From assembly GCA_021820105.1 (NCBI GenBank), contig JAKAED010000006.1:1-52712 (forward strand): a stretch of 52,712 nucleotides of DNA, in the 5' to 3' direction. Source of the stretch: Actinomycetes bacterium (GTDB taxonomy: Bacteria; Actinomycetota; Thermoleophilia; Solirubrobacterales; Solirubrobacteraceae). Made by a program: the position numbers and the translations under genes. Under the pieces are notes generated by a model. The model searched no databases, was not told where the DNA came from, and worked only from the letters and a program-made list of their open reading frames with translations. Below are positions 23,292-31,221 of this stretch, piece by piece (positions within the stretch are counted from its first letter, which is position 1; each line of letters opens with the position of its first letter).

Positions 23292-24422
23292 CTAGCCCTG
23301 ATCGATGGCGTCCAGATAGGGCGCCAGCCGCGGAGCGGCGAGCTTGCGCGCGTCGGACCACAGCGGCTCCTCACTCGCCTCCGAGTCTGTGGCAACGCCG
23401 TCCGTCAAACGTGCACGCAGGTAGAGCGGGCGTGGCCCGCCGATCAGCAGTCCCTGGATCGTTGGACGCAGCGGCTGAGCGTCGATCTGGGCGCCCGCCA
23501 GCACCGCAATGGCCTCAGCGGCAGCCTGGGCCTGTTGCGCCGCCAGCCCACCGTGCTTGATCGGAAAGCTCGTCAGATCGCCGGCGGCGAAGACCCGCTC
23601 GACGCCGCGTACGGCGCAGTGGCCATCCACGGGCAGGAATCCGCGGTCGTCCGCACCAGGAACCCCTTTGAGCAGCGGGCCATACAGCTCCGGGAGCGCG
23701 ACGATGCGATCCACCCGCAGCACGCGGTCGGCCGGATGCACCAGCAGCTGACCGTCATCGGTGACGGCGGCGCTTGAGCGCGTGAGCGTCGTGACCCGCG
23801 AATCGGCCAGCAGCTTGACGACGGCTGTGCTGGCGGCGGCCCCAAAGACCGCCAGCGGGGCCGGCTCGGGAGTGATGATGGTGACGTGAACGTCGACCCC
23901 CATCTCATATGCGCGGCGGGCGGTCTGCAGAGCGAGCTCATAGATCGGCAGCGGCCAGCTGGGCTCCGACGGGATGACGAACGCCAGGCGCCGGCTGATC
24001 CCCGCCTCCACGTCCTGAATCAGTCCGTGCAGCTGCTCGTCCAGGTTTCGATCGTCAAGGTTGAGCGCGTGTCGAAAGCGCGGTTGCTGACGAGCACCCA
24101 CGGCCAGCAGCAGCGCGTCGAACTCCAGCAGGTCTCCGGTATCGGTGGTGACGGTGCGGGCGTCGATCTCGACGGATGCCAGGCCCGCCCGATGATGCTC
24201 GAGGTTGAGGTCGTCAACCAGACGCGCCAGCGGGTGGCGGCGAGCGACCGGACCGGCAAATGGCTCGCGGACAGCCTGCGCCCTGTAGACAAACTCCTCC
24301 GCCGAGGTCAGCAGCGTGATCCGTGCCCGTTCACCCGCCAGATAGCGGAGCGTCAGCGCGGCCTCCAGGGCCGCAACACCGCCACCGGCGATCACCGCCC
24401 GGAACGCGGCCTGCTGGCTCAC
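23292..24422 (-). CDS. FAD-dependent pyridine nucleotide-disulfide-type oxidoreductase
   Basis: 376-aa flavoprotein of the NDH-2/sulfide:quinone reductase-like group. It has AVIAGGGVAALEAALTLR at the N-terminus, a second dinucleotide region and VERVFAAGDLTSFPIKHGG near the C-terminus. It lacks the usual second GxGxxG and obvious SQR catalytic cysteines, so sulfide oxidation cannot be claimed. Its ATG overlaps the stop of the phosphofructokinase gene (ATGA), giving a glycolysis-linked operon. It converges with the oxidoreductase operon with a 4-bp gap. The electron acceptor is unknown. Confidence 0.75.
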   Translation of the reverse strand: MSQQAAFRAVIAGGGVAALEAALTLRYLAGERARITLLTSAEEFVYRAQAVREPFAGPVARRHPLARLVDDLNLEHHRAGLASVEIDARTVTTDTGDLLEFDALLLAVGARQQPRFRHALNLDDRNLDEQLHGLIQDVEAGISRRLAFVIPSEPSWPLPIYELALQTARRAYEMGVDVHVTIITPEPAPLAVFGAAASTAVVKLLADSRVTTLTRSSAAVTDDGQLLVHPADRVLRVDRIVALPELYGPLLKGVPGADDRGFLPVDGHCAVRGVERVFAAGDLTSFPIKHGGLAAQQAQAAAEAIAVLAGAQIDAQPLRPTIQGLLIGGPRPLYLRARLTDGVATDSEASEEPLWSDARKLAAPRLAPYLDAIDQG

Positions 24423-25453
24423 TCGAAGAACACCTCGGCCACGTCATAGAGGCTGAGATCCAGCTCCTTCTTCCCTGGAGCCAGTGCTTCCGCCAGATCC
24501 ACCTCACAGATGGCGTCACCGGTGAAGGACATCATCTTTCCGAACCGCCCCGCGGTCAGGGCCTCGGTGGCCGCGACACCGTAGCGGGTGGCCAGCAGGC
24601 GGTCAAAGGCGACCGGCTTACCCCCGCGCAGCACGTGACCGAGGATCGTAACGCGGGTCTCATAACCGGTCAGCTCCTCAATCTGCTTACCCACGTCAAA
24701 GGCGACGCCCTCGGCCGGGCGGGTGCTCAGCTCGTGACGCTCTTCCGGATTGGTCACCCGCGCCGGTCGTATACCGGATGCGCCCTCGGCAACGACCACG
24801 ATCGAGAAGCTGTGCGGTCCGGCGTGACGCCGGCGCAGATGCGCACAGACCTTCTGGATGTCATATGGCTGCTCGGGCACGAGGATCATGTCGGCGCCGC
24901 TGGCCATCCCGGCAAAGGTCGCGATCCAGCCTGTGTGGCGGCCCATCACCTCGACGACCATCACGCGGTTGTGAGACTCAGCGGTTGTGTGCAGGCGGTC
25001 TATGGCGTCGGTCGCGATCTTGACGGCCGTGTGAAAGCCGACGCTGAAATCGGTACCCGGCACGTCATTGTCGATCGTCTTGGGCACCGCCACCAGCGGC
25101 ACGCCTCGGCGCGAGAGCTCGCGCGCAGCCCCCAGCGTGCCGTTGCCACCGATCACCACGAGCCCGTCGATGCCGCGACGCTCGAGCGTCGCCCGGAGTT
25201 CATCCACGCCAGCCTCGCCGTCGGCCAGTGGGTCGGTGCGCGATGTGCCGAGGATGGTTCCGCCGCGCGGCAGAAGCCCTGACGTGTTCTCGTGCGTCAG
25301 CTCGTAACCCTTATCGATGCGGACACCAAGCCAGCCGCTGTTGAAGCCGAAGAAGCGGTGACCGTCGTGCAGGCCACGGCGAACGACAGCCCTGATCACG
25401 GCGTTCAGCCCTGGGCAGTCGCCGCCTCCTGTCAGCACCCCGTACGTTGCCAT
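24419..25453 (-). CDS. pfkA: 6-phosphofructokinase (actinobacterial mixed type)
   Basis: 344-aa PFK. MATYGVLTGGGDCPGLNAVI is the phosphodonor loop, GGNGT is at 102-106 and PKTIDND at 124-130 with catalytic D130. Gly at the second position after GG (GGNG) matches ATP users, while the Lys in PKTIDND is shared with PPi-type enzymes. This combination is known from actinobacterial ATP-PFKs; ATP use is favoured but not certain. The ATG at 25453 is chosen because the protein there begins exactly as in the family. No clear Shine-Dalgarno is seen. Confidence 0.88.
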   Translation of the reverse strand: MATYGVLTGGGDCPGLNAVIRAVVRRGLHDGHRFFGFNSGWLGVRIDKGYELTHENTSGLLPRGGTILGTSRTDPLADGEAGVDELRATLERRGIDGLVVIGGNGTLGAARELSRRGVPLVAVPKTIDNDVPGTDFSVGFHTAVKIATDAIDRLHTTAESHNRVMVVEVMGRHTGWIATFAGMASGADMILVPEQPYDIQKVCAHLRRRHAGPHSFSIVVVAEGASGIRPARVTNPEERHELSTRPAEGVAFDVGKQIEELTGYETRVTILGHVLRGGKPVAFDRLLATRYGVAATEALTAGRFGKMMSFTGDAICEVDLAEALAPGKKELDLSLYDVAEVFFE

Positions 25454-25649
25454 CAGTGAAAATCTCGCATATTCATCGCCCGGATGGTCCGCCGATCGGC
25501 CCCCGCGAATCTCAAGGAAGGTTCGGACACGCAGGCCGCTCACGCAAGACGGTGGATTCCCAGGATTCTGCGTACTTGGCCGCAGGCCGTGACAGCTGGC
25601 CTTACTGAGGCGATGACTAAGCCCGTCCTTCAGTGGGCAGCTTGATGGG
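25454..25649. promoter_or_regulatory. Divergent promoter region between pfkA and lldD-like genes
   Basis: 196 bp separating two divergent starts. It should contain both promoters. I looked for riboswitch-like pairing, operators and -35/-10 boxes and see nothing convincing. Confidence 0.35.
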
Positions 25650-26900
25650 GTGGAAGCACAGGGTGTGAGATCGCTCCGTGAGACGTTGCCGCTGCTGCGG
25701 ATGCGGCGCCCTTCCACCACGCGTGGCGCTGAACGGCTCGCGCGCTGTTTCAGCATCGAGGATGTGGCGCGCCATGCTCGACGGCGGCTGCCACGGGGCG
25801 CGGCCGCCTATCTGGAGGGTGGCGGCCTGGGCGAGTACACCCTGCGGCGCAACCGTGAGGCCTTTGAGCGTCTGGAGCTCGTTCCTCACATGCCCCGCGA
25901 CGTGAGTCGGGTCGACCTGCGCACGACCGTGCTCGGTCGCAGCCTGCCGCTGCCGTTCGCGCTCTCCCCCGTGGGCGCGCCGCGAATGTTCCATCATGAG
26001 GGAGAGCTGGCGGTCGCGCGGGCAGCCGGCCGCGCCGGCGTGCCATATGGGGTCTCAACGCTCGCCACCACCTCGGTGGAGGCGATCGCGACCCAGAGTG
26101 ATGCGCCGCTCTGGTACCAGCTCTACATCTGGGGTGACCGCGGTGAGGCTCGGGAGGCGCTCATGCGCGCTCGCGCGTCCGGCTTTGAAGCGCTGTTGTT
26201 CAGCATCGACACCAACGTGCGTTCCAAGCGCGAGCGGGAGAAGCGGGCCGGCCTTGAGCTACCGCTACCTGACCTGTCACTCCCGACCTTCCTGGACGGA
26301 GTCCTGCATCCTGAGTGGTCGTGGAGGTTTCTGACCTCGCCGACGATCAGCTTCCCGAACATCGGCCCGGCCGATCATCGCTCCCGCGAGAAGCTCTCCG
26401 AGATGTTCGACGGAACCGTGAGCTGGGACGACATCGAATGGATTCGCGAGCTCTGGGACGGACCGATCCTGGCAAAGGGCGTGCTGCACCCGGACGAGGC
26501 CCTGCAGGCCGCTGAGCTGGGCCTGGACGGCGTGATCGTCTCAAACCACGGTGGCCGTCAGCTCGACCACGTGCCGGCGACGATCGATGTGCTCCCGGCC
26601 ATCGTCGAGGCAGCTGGCGACCGTTTGGAGGTGCTGGTCGATTCAGGCTTCCGGCGGGGCACTGAGATCGTGACCGCACTGGCGCTCGGCGCCCGCGCGG
26701 TCCTGCTCGGCCGCGCCCATCTGTACGGCCTTGCGGCCGCAGGAGAGGCCGGAGTCCGCCACTGCATCGAGCTGCTCGCGGACGAGATCGAGATGACAAT
26801 GGCCCTGCTCGGCGCGCGCAGCGTCGAGGAGCTCAATCCGTCATTCGTGCGTCTGCGCTCGGCGGATCGGTCCGCAGCCGGTCGATCCCAGGTGTCGTGA
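25650..26900 (+). CDS. lldD: FMN-dependent L-lactate / 2-hydroxyacid dehydrogenase
   Basis: 416-aa FMN enzyme. RLPRGAAAYLEGGGLGEYTL at the N-terminus contains the substrate Tyr. LWYQLYIWGDRGEAREAL, GPILAKGVLHPDEA and SNHGGRQLDHVPATID (active-site His and Arg) follow, and DSGFRRGTEIVTALALGA binds FMN phosphate. The enzyme oxidises L-lactate to pyruvate, which would feed the 2-oxoacid oxidoreductase upstream. GTG at 25650 is chosen because actinobacterial homologues have an N-terminal LPLLRxRRP segment; ATG at 25701 would cut this. No Shine-Dalgarno. Its last 68 bp overlap the 3' end of the convergent apbE gene. A mycofactocin-type relative (MftD) is unlikely without the mft genes. Confidence 0.85.
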   Translation: MEAQGVRSLRETLPLLRMRRPSTTRGAERLARCFSIEDVARHARRRLPRGAAAYLEGGGLGEYTLRRNREAFERLELVPHMPRDVSRVDLRTTVLGRSLPLPFALSPVGAPRMFHHEGELAVARAAGRAGVPYGVSTLATTSVEAIATQSDAPLWYQLYIWGDRGEAREALMRARASGFEALLFSIDTNVRSKREREKRAGLELPLPDLSLPTFLDGVLHPEWSWRFLTSPTISFPNIGPADHRSREKLSEMFDGTVSWDDIEWIRELWDGPILAKGVLHPDEALQAAELGLDGVIVSNHGGRQLDHVPATIDVLPAIVEAAGDRLEVLVDSGFRRGTEIVTALALGARAVLLGRAHLYGLAAAGEAGVRHCIELLADEIEMTMALLGARSVEELNPSFVRLRSADRSAAGRSQVS

Positions 26901-27636
26901 GCATGGTGTCGTCGTCGCGGATCAGCACCGCGTCGTAACCCTCAAGCTCCGCGCAGAAGTACTCGGCTCGGTCCGAGCCCATTGCAAAGACCGCCGTTGC
27001 ATAGGCGTCCGCGGTGGCGATATCAGGCCCAACGATGGTCACCGAGAGCAGCCCACCTGCCTGCTCCCCACGGGGATCGCTGATGTGTGCGCCACGGGCG
27101 TACGCCCCTGATGTTGCGATCGCCACGTCCCTCAGCGCGAGTGTGAGGGCGATGTCAGAGCTCAGACGGGGATGCTGGATGCCGATCCGCCAGCGGTCGC
27201 CGCTCTCCGGGTGACCGCTCAGATAGGCGTCGCCGCCGGCGTTGACGGAGAAGTTGTGGGCGCCCGCCTCCCGCAGGCGCGCGGCGGCGCCGGCGATCGC
27301 CCAGCCCTTCACGAGCCCTGAGGGCTCGACTGCACCCGGGCCCCCGGCGCCCTCGGGAGGGGCGTTCCCGTCCCGGTAGGGCGCGGTGATGTCAAAGTAG
27401 CCATCCGTCTGCTGGCGCAGCACCTCGCAGCGGTCCAGCACATCCCGTACGTCCGGATGCAGATCCGCAAGCTCAAGCTCACCGCGATTCAGGCGACTCA
27501 CCTGACTGTCACGGCGGTAGGTTGAGAAGGTGCTGTCAACCCAGTGCAGCCAGTCGATGACTGCCTGAAGCTCCCGGGTACCGACAGCTGTGTCGCAGAC
27601 GTCGAACATCCACGGCAACCCCATCACATGTTCCAC
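26833..27636 (-). CDS. apbE: FAD:protein FMN transferase (ApbE)
   Basis: 267-aa ApbE-like protein starting VEHVMGLPWMFDVCD (GTG at 27636, where homology begins). STFSTYRRDSQVSRLN, SGLVKGWAIAGAAARLREAG, NFSVNAGGDAYLSG and TADAYATAVFAMG are family signatures, the last with the metal-binding Asp-Ala-Tyr. ApbE enzymes attach FMN to Thr in a [S/T]GAT-type motif; the neighbouring FMN-binding protein has exactly that motif. It has no signal peptide visible with this start, so export or a longer N-terminus is unclear. Its 3' end overlaps lldD by 68 bp in antisense. Confidence 0.9.
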   Translation of the reverse strand: MEHVMGLPWMFDVCDTAVGTRELQAVIDWLHWVDSTFSTYRRDSQVSRLNRGELELADLHPDVRDVLDRCEVLRQQTDGYFDITAPYRDGNAPPEGAGGPGAVEPSGLVKGWAIAGAAARLREAGAHNFSVNAGGDAYLSGHPESGDRWRIGIQHPRLSSDIALTLALRDVAIATSGAYARGAHISDPRGEQAGGLLSVTIVGPDIATADAYATAVFAMGSDRAEYFCAELEGYDAVLIRDDDTMLTTPGIDRLRTDPPSADARMTD

Positions 27637-27737
27637 GTGGCGCAGACCATCGCGAGTGGTCTGCAGGAACCCGGACGGGGGGCCCGTGAGCGGCGTCTGC
27701 GAGCTGCTGCTGCTGCGCGGCGGGAAGCTGCGATAAC

Positions 27738-28196
27738 TCAAACGAGGTGTGCCTTCTTCATGGCCGAGTACAGGGACTGATCGAAGCCCATGCTCGTGAT
27801 CGTCGCACCGGAGACGCCGTTGATCTTGTAGCTCTGTGACTTCAGGGCCTCGGAGCGGAGGATCGGCAGCGACTGGGACTGCAGCTGGTAGGAGAGCTGC
27901 GTGTGAGGGCCGGCGCTGATTGCGATGGCGGTCATCTTCTTGCCGGCGACGGTGATCTTGACGCCCACGGGCCCCCACATCGTCTGAGCGGTTGAGCCCG
28001 CGTAGACCTTCGATGCGCCCGCCTTCTGGTTCGCCTTGCCCTTGGCCTTGTGCTGCGTTGCCTTGTGATGTGTGGACTTCTTGTGGGTGGTCTTCTTATG
28101 GGTCGTGCTTGCGCTGGCCGCGGGTACGGCGCCGGTGCCGATGGCGGCCACAGCGGTGGCGCCGATACCGGCGAGTTTGAGGGTCTTGGTGGTCAT
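27738..28196 (-). CDS. Secreted FMN-binding domain protein with His/Lys-rich linker
   Basis: 152-aa protein. Signal peptide-like start MTTKTLKLAGIGATAVAAI, then a His/Lys/Thr linker (about 31-60) with THKK/THHK units. The FMN_bind domain follows, with GVKITVAGKKMTAIAIS and INGVSGATITSMGF, where T132 in SGAT is the expected flavinylation site. ATG at 28196 is chosen because GAAAGGA lies about 6 nt upstream. It is placed between a ferric-reductase-like flavocytochrome and ApbE, giving a complete extracytoplasmic flavin relay. Confidence 0.9.
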   Translation of the reverse strand: MTTKTLKLAGIGATAVAAIGTGAVPAASASTTHKKTTHKKSTHHKATQHKAKGKANQKAGASKVYAGSTAQTMWGPVGVKITVAGKKMTAIAISAGPHTQLSYQLQSQSLPILRSEALKSQSYKINGVSGATITSMGFDQSLYSAMKKAHLV

Positions 28197-28231
28197 CGTG
28201 GTCCTTTCGGTGGTGGGAGGAGGAGGTGGTG

Positions 28232-29650
28232 TCAGCTCACTGCGAAGGCAAAGCTCTCCCAGTGGATCTGGTGCTTTGGAACACCGAGCTGCCTGAGGCT
28301 GTCGATCGTGTGGTGCATCATCGGCAGCGGTCCGCACAGGAACACGTCCGAATTTGCGATGTGGGGCGCGAGCGCCCTGAGGTTCTCCGGTCCGAGGAGA
28401 TCCGCGTAGCGGGGGTCGGCGTGGTCACCGACGAGCTCGTGCAGCTGGGCGCCACGGCTGGCGGTGAGCTGCTCGATCTCATCGCGCAGCACCAGATCCG
28501 CGTCCGACACGCCGCGATAGATGAAGGTCACGTCGCAGTCATCGAGCTCCTCGAGGATCGCTCGCAATGGCGTGACGCCGATGCCACCGGCGATCATCGT
28601 GACGTGCGGCCGCTGCCGGCGCGTGGCCACGAATCTGCCAAACGGCCCCTCTGCGAAGACACGCGTGCCAACGGGCACCTGCAGCAGCGAGCGCGTGTAG
28701 TCGCCCACAGCTTTGACGGTGATCCGCAGCGTCCGACCGTCGGGCGCAGCGGACAGTGAGAACGGGTGCGACTGCCACCAGAGTCCCTTGGACATGAAGC
28801 GCCAGAGCAGGAACTGTCCACCGGCGGCATGCACGCGGTCGAGCCGCTTACCGGCCACTGTGATCGTGACGACATCAGCGGAGACGCGCTCAACCGACTC
28901 CACCCGGAGTCCCTCGCGATAGAAGCGCACCAGCGGAATCAGCACCCGATAGACGATCAGCAGCGCCAGCGTTGCGACGTAAAGCGCAACCCACCAATCA
29001 GACTGGAGCTTGGCGGCGAGCGGCATGTTGTGCCAGGTGTTGTTGGCCTTGAAATCCCAGCCGGTCGGAAGCTGATGCAGGTAGGCGAGGAAGATGCCTC
29101 CGTAGACAGTCAGGTGCACGGCATACCAGGCCTCATAGGAGAGCCGGCGCCGCGCGATCACCAGCGAGGTGATCACCGTCACGATCATCAGCACGGTGCC
29201 GATCGTGGCCGTGACCATGCCCTTGTAGCTGGACAAGAAAGACCCGAACTGGCTGATCCAGCCGGTGTGACCCAGACCCGCGTACCCGATCGTGATCAGG
29301 ATCACGTGGGCCACGACCAGGTAGATCACCAGCTTGCCGTTGATGCGGTGCCAGACGGCGAGCCGATCCATGCCGATCCGCCGCTCGAGTGGTGGCAGCC
29401 GCGCGAGCAGCAGCACCTGGAGCAGCGCGAAGTAGGCCCCGATCAGACCGGTGATGCGGCCCGCCGTGGTGAGCGCGCCGGCGACGCCGATGACCTGGCC
29501 GGTGACGCCACCGTCACGCAGCCAAAACCAGATCATCACGCCGAAGTTGGCGACCACCGCCAGTGCGAAGATGACCATGAACAGGTTCGCCGCGCCATGA
29601 TCGCCGCGACGTGGCGTTCGGAGTGCCGTCTGCTGTGTCTGAGTTGCCAT
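28232..29650 (-). CDS. Ferric-reductase-like membrane flavocytochrome
   Basis: 472-aa membrane protein. TM helices span about 22-45, 60-85, 105-125, 148-168, 175-195 and 222-240. Two histidine pairs (H101/H115 and H179/H192, 14 and 13 residues apart on neighbouring helices) fit two b-haem sites. The cytoplasmic C-terminal half is an FNR-type FAD/NAD(P) reductase: SHPFSLSAAP (FAD), MIAGGIGVTPLRAILEEL (NAD(P)) and DVFLCGPLPMM. It moves electrons from cytoplasmic NAD(P)H through haem to the exterior, where the flavinylated partner can take them. The start at 29650 has no Shine-Dalgarno. Confidence 0.88.
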   Translation of the reverse strand: MATQTQQTALRTPRRGDHGAANLFMVIFALAVVANFGVMIWFWLRDGGVTGQVIGVAGALTTAGRITGLIGAYFALLQVLLLARLPPLERRIGMDRLAVWHRINGKLVIYLVVAHVILITIGYAGLGHTGWISQFGSFLSSYKGMVTATIGTVLMIVTVITSLVIARRRLSYEAWYAVHLTVYGGIFLAYLHQLPTGWDFKANNTWHNMPLAAKLQSDWWVALYVATLALLIVYRVLIPLVRFYREGLRVESVERVSADVVTITVAGKRLDRVHAAGGQFLLWRFMSKGLWWQSHPFSLSAAPDGRTLRITVKAVGDYTRSLLQVPVGTRVFAEGPFGRFVATRRQRPHVTMIAGGIGVTPLRAILEELDDCDVTFIYRGVSDADLVLRDEIEQLTASRGAQLHELVGDHADPRYADLLGPENLRALAPHIANSDVFLCGPLPMMHHTIDSLRQLGVPKHQIHWESFAFAVS

Positions 29651-29862
29651 ATGCGGGGGGTTCGTTGAGTCGGGCTGTTTCTCGGACTACTGAAATTGCG
29701 TAGACACACAACACCAGCGCGCTGTAAGACGCCTCTAAGACTCGACCGAATGGCCAGTTCGGTTGATTGCTGGGCGGAATCTGTGACTCTCGCTGCGTTG
29801 ATCGGCTCACACTGCCGATCACTCAAGCCATCAACCGCCGCGCTCGACCTTCAATCCGAACT
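29651..29862. promoter_or_regulatory. Divergent promoter region upstream of flavocytochrome and DUF1800 genes
   Basis: 212 bp separating divergent units. The DUF1800 start may be earlier than chosen, which would shorten this region. No clear promoter, operator or riboswitch structure is seen. Confidence 0.35.
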
Positions 29863-31221
29863 GTGAGCACACTGCCACCGTCTCCAAGCACCGTCTACAC
29901 AGGACCATTCGGAGAGGCACAGGCCACAAGATTGCTGTGGCGGGCCGGCTTCGGTCCCCGGCCTGGCGACGCGGAGCGCCTGGCCCGGCTGGGGCTGGAC
30001 GCGGCAGTCAGCTCGTTGACACGCCCCGCTGAACCGGCGCAGCTGCTGGACAGACCGCCCCATGACGACAAGGGCCACCCGCTGGATCCGCTCAACGTCT
30101 GGGGCCAGGATCACTGCTGGTGGCTGGACCGGATGGTGCGCTCCACCCATCAACTGGTCGAGCGCATGACGCTGGTATGGCACAGCTGGTTCGCAACCTC
30201 GGAGGAGGCCTCAAACGCACGCCTGATGATCAATCAGAACTGGACGCTGCGCCGGAACGCGCTGGGCAACTTCCACCAGCTGCTGTCAGACGTGACGATC
30301 GACCCGGCGATGCTGCTGTGGCTGAACGGCAACACCAACAACCGTTACGCGCCCAACGAGAACTACGGCCGCGAGATGTTCGAACTGTTCACCCTCGGCC
30401 AGGGACGCGGCTATGACCAACATGACGTGCACCAGAATGCGCGTGCACTTACCGGTTGGACCAACGACTGGAGCGACTCCCGCGGCCCGATCAACTTCCG
30501 CTTCGATCCGAAGCTGCATGATGATGGGGTGAAGCGGATCTTCGGGCAGACCGGCCGCTTCAACTGGAAGGACAGCGTGCGTCTGGCGGTCACCCACCCC
30601 TCCCACCCCTCATTCTTCGTCGGCAAGCTGTGGGCCTACTTCGTCGGTGCCGAACTCCCCGCGCGGACAGCACACGAGCTCGAGCTCGCCTATGTGCGCA
30701 GCGGCTTTGAGATACGACCGGTGGTCGAAGCGATCCTTCGCCATCCACTGTTCTACGAGGGACCGAGGCTGGTCACTCCGCCTGTGGTCTGGACGGCGGG
30801 CCTGCTGCGCGCCAGCCGCCAGACGATCACCACCACCGACTGGGCGTGGATCGCTCAGCTGACCGGCCAGGTGCTGTTTCAGCCGCCGAACGTTGCCGGC
30901 TGGAACTACGCCCAGTGGCTTGACACCTCGCGCTGGGCCGGCCGCCTACAGGCGGTCAACACCGCACTGGCCCGGCACACGCTGGACGGCAAGCACTACC
31001 CCTTTGGCATTGACGAGACCGCCTCCCAGGCCTATGAACACGCGCTGGCATTCTGGGGCGGCCAACCCCTGTCAGATACTGCACAGCGGCATCTGCTGAA
31101 GCTCAGCCGGCGCTTTGCCCGCGGCCAGCATCAGCCCTGGCAGCAGGTGCCGTTTCGCAACCTGCGCCAGAACGCGCTGCGGGCGCTGGTCCCGATGACA
31201 CCAGACTGGATGACGGCGTGA
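29863..31221 (+). CDS. DUF1800 domain protein
   Basis: 452-aa protein with the chosen GTG start at 29863 (about ATRLLWRAGFGPRPGDAERL); an in-frame ATG at 29767 is possible but precedes any homology. DUF1800 signatures: TLVWHSWFATS, RNALGNFHQLLSDVTIDPAMLLWL, YGREMFELFTLGQG, ARALTGWTNDW and FFVGKLWAYFVG. The family always pairs with DUF1501 and is of unknown function. The stop overlaps the next GTG (GTGA). No signal peptide is evident at this start. Confidence 0.85.
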   Translation: MSTLPPSPSTVYTGPFGEAQATRLLWRAGFGPRPGDAERLARLGLDAAVSSLTRPAEPAQLLDRPPHDDKGHPLDPLNVWGQDHCWWLDRMVRSTHQLVERMTLVWHSWFATSEEASNARLMINQNWTLRRNALGNFHQLLSDVTIDPAMLLWLNGNTNNRYAPNENYGREMFELFTLGQGRGYDQHDVHQNARALTGWTNDWSDSRGPINFRFDPKLHDDGVKRIFGQTGRFNWKDSVRLAVTHPSHPSFFVGKLWAYFVGAELPARTAHELELAYVRSGFEIRPVVEAILRHPLFYEGPRLVTPPVVWTAGLLRASRQTITTTDWAWIAQLTGQVLFQPPNVAGWNYAQWLDTSRWAGRLQAVNTALARHTLDGKHYPFGIDETASQAYEHALAFWGGQPLSDTAQRHLLKLSRRFARGQHQPWQQVPFRNLRQNALRALVPMTPDWMTA

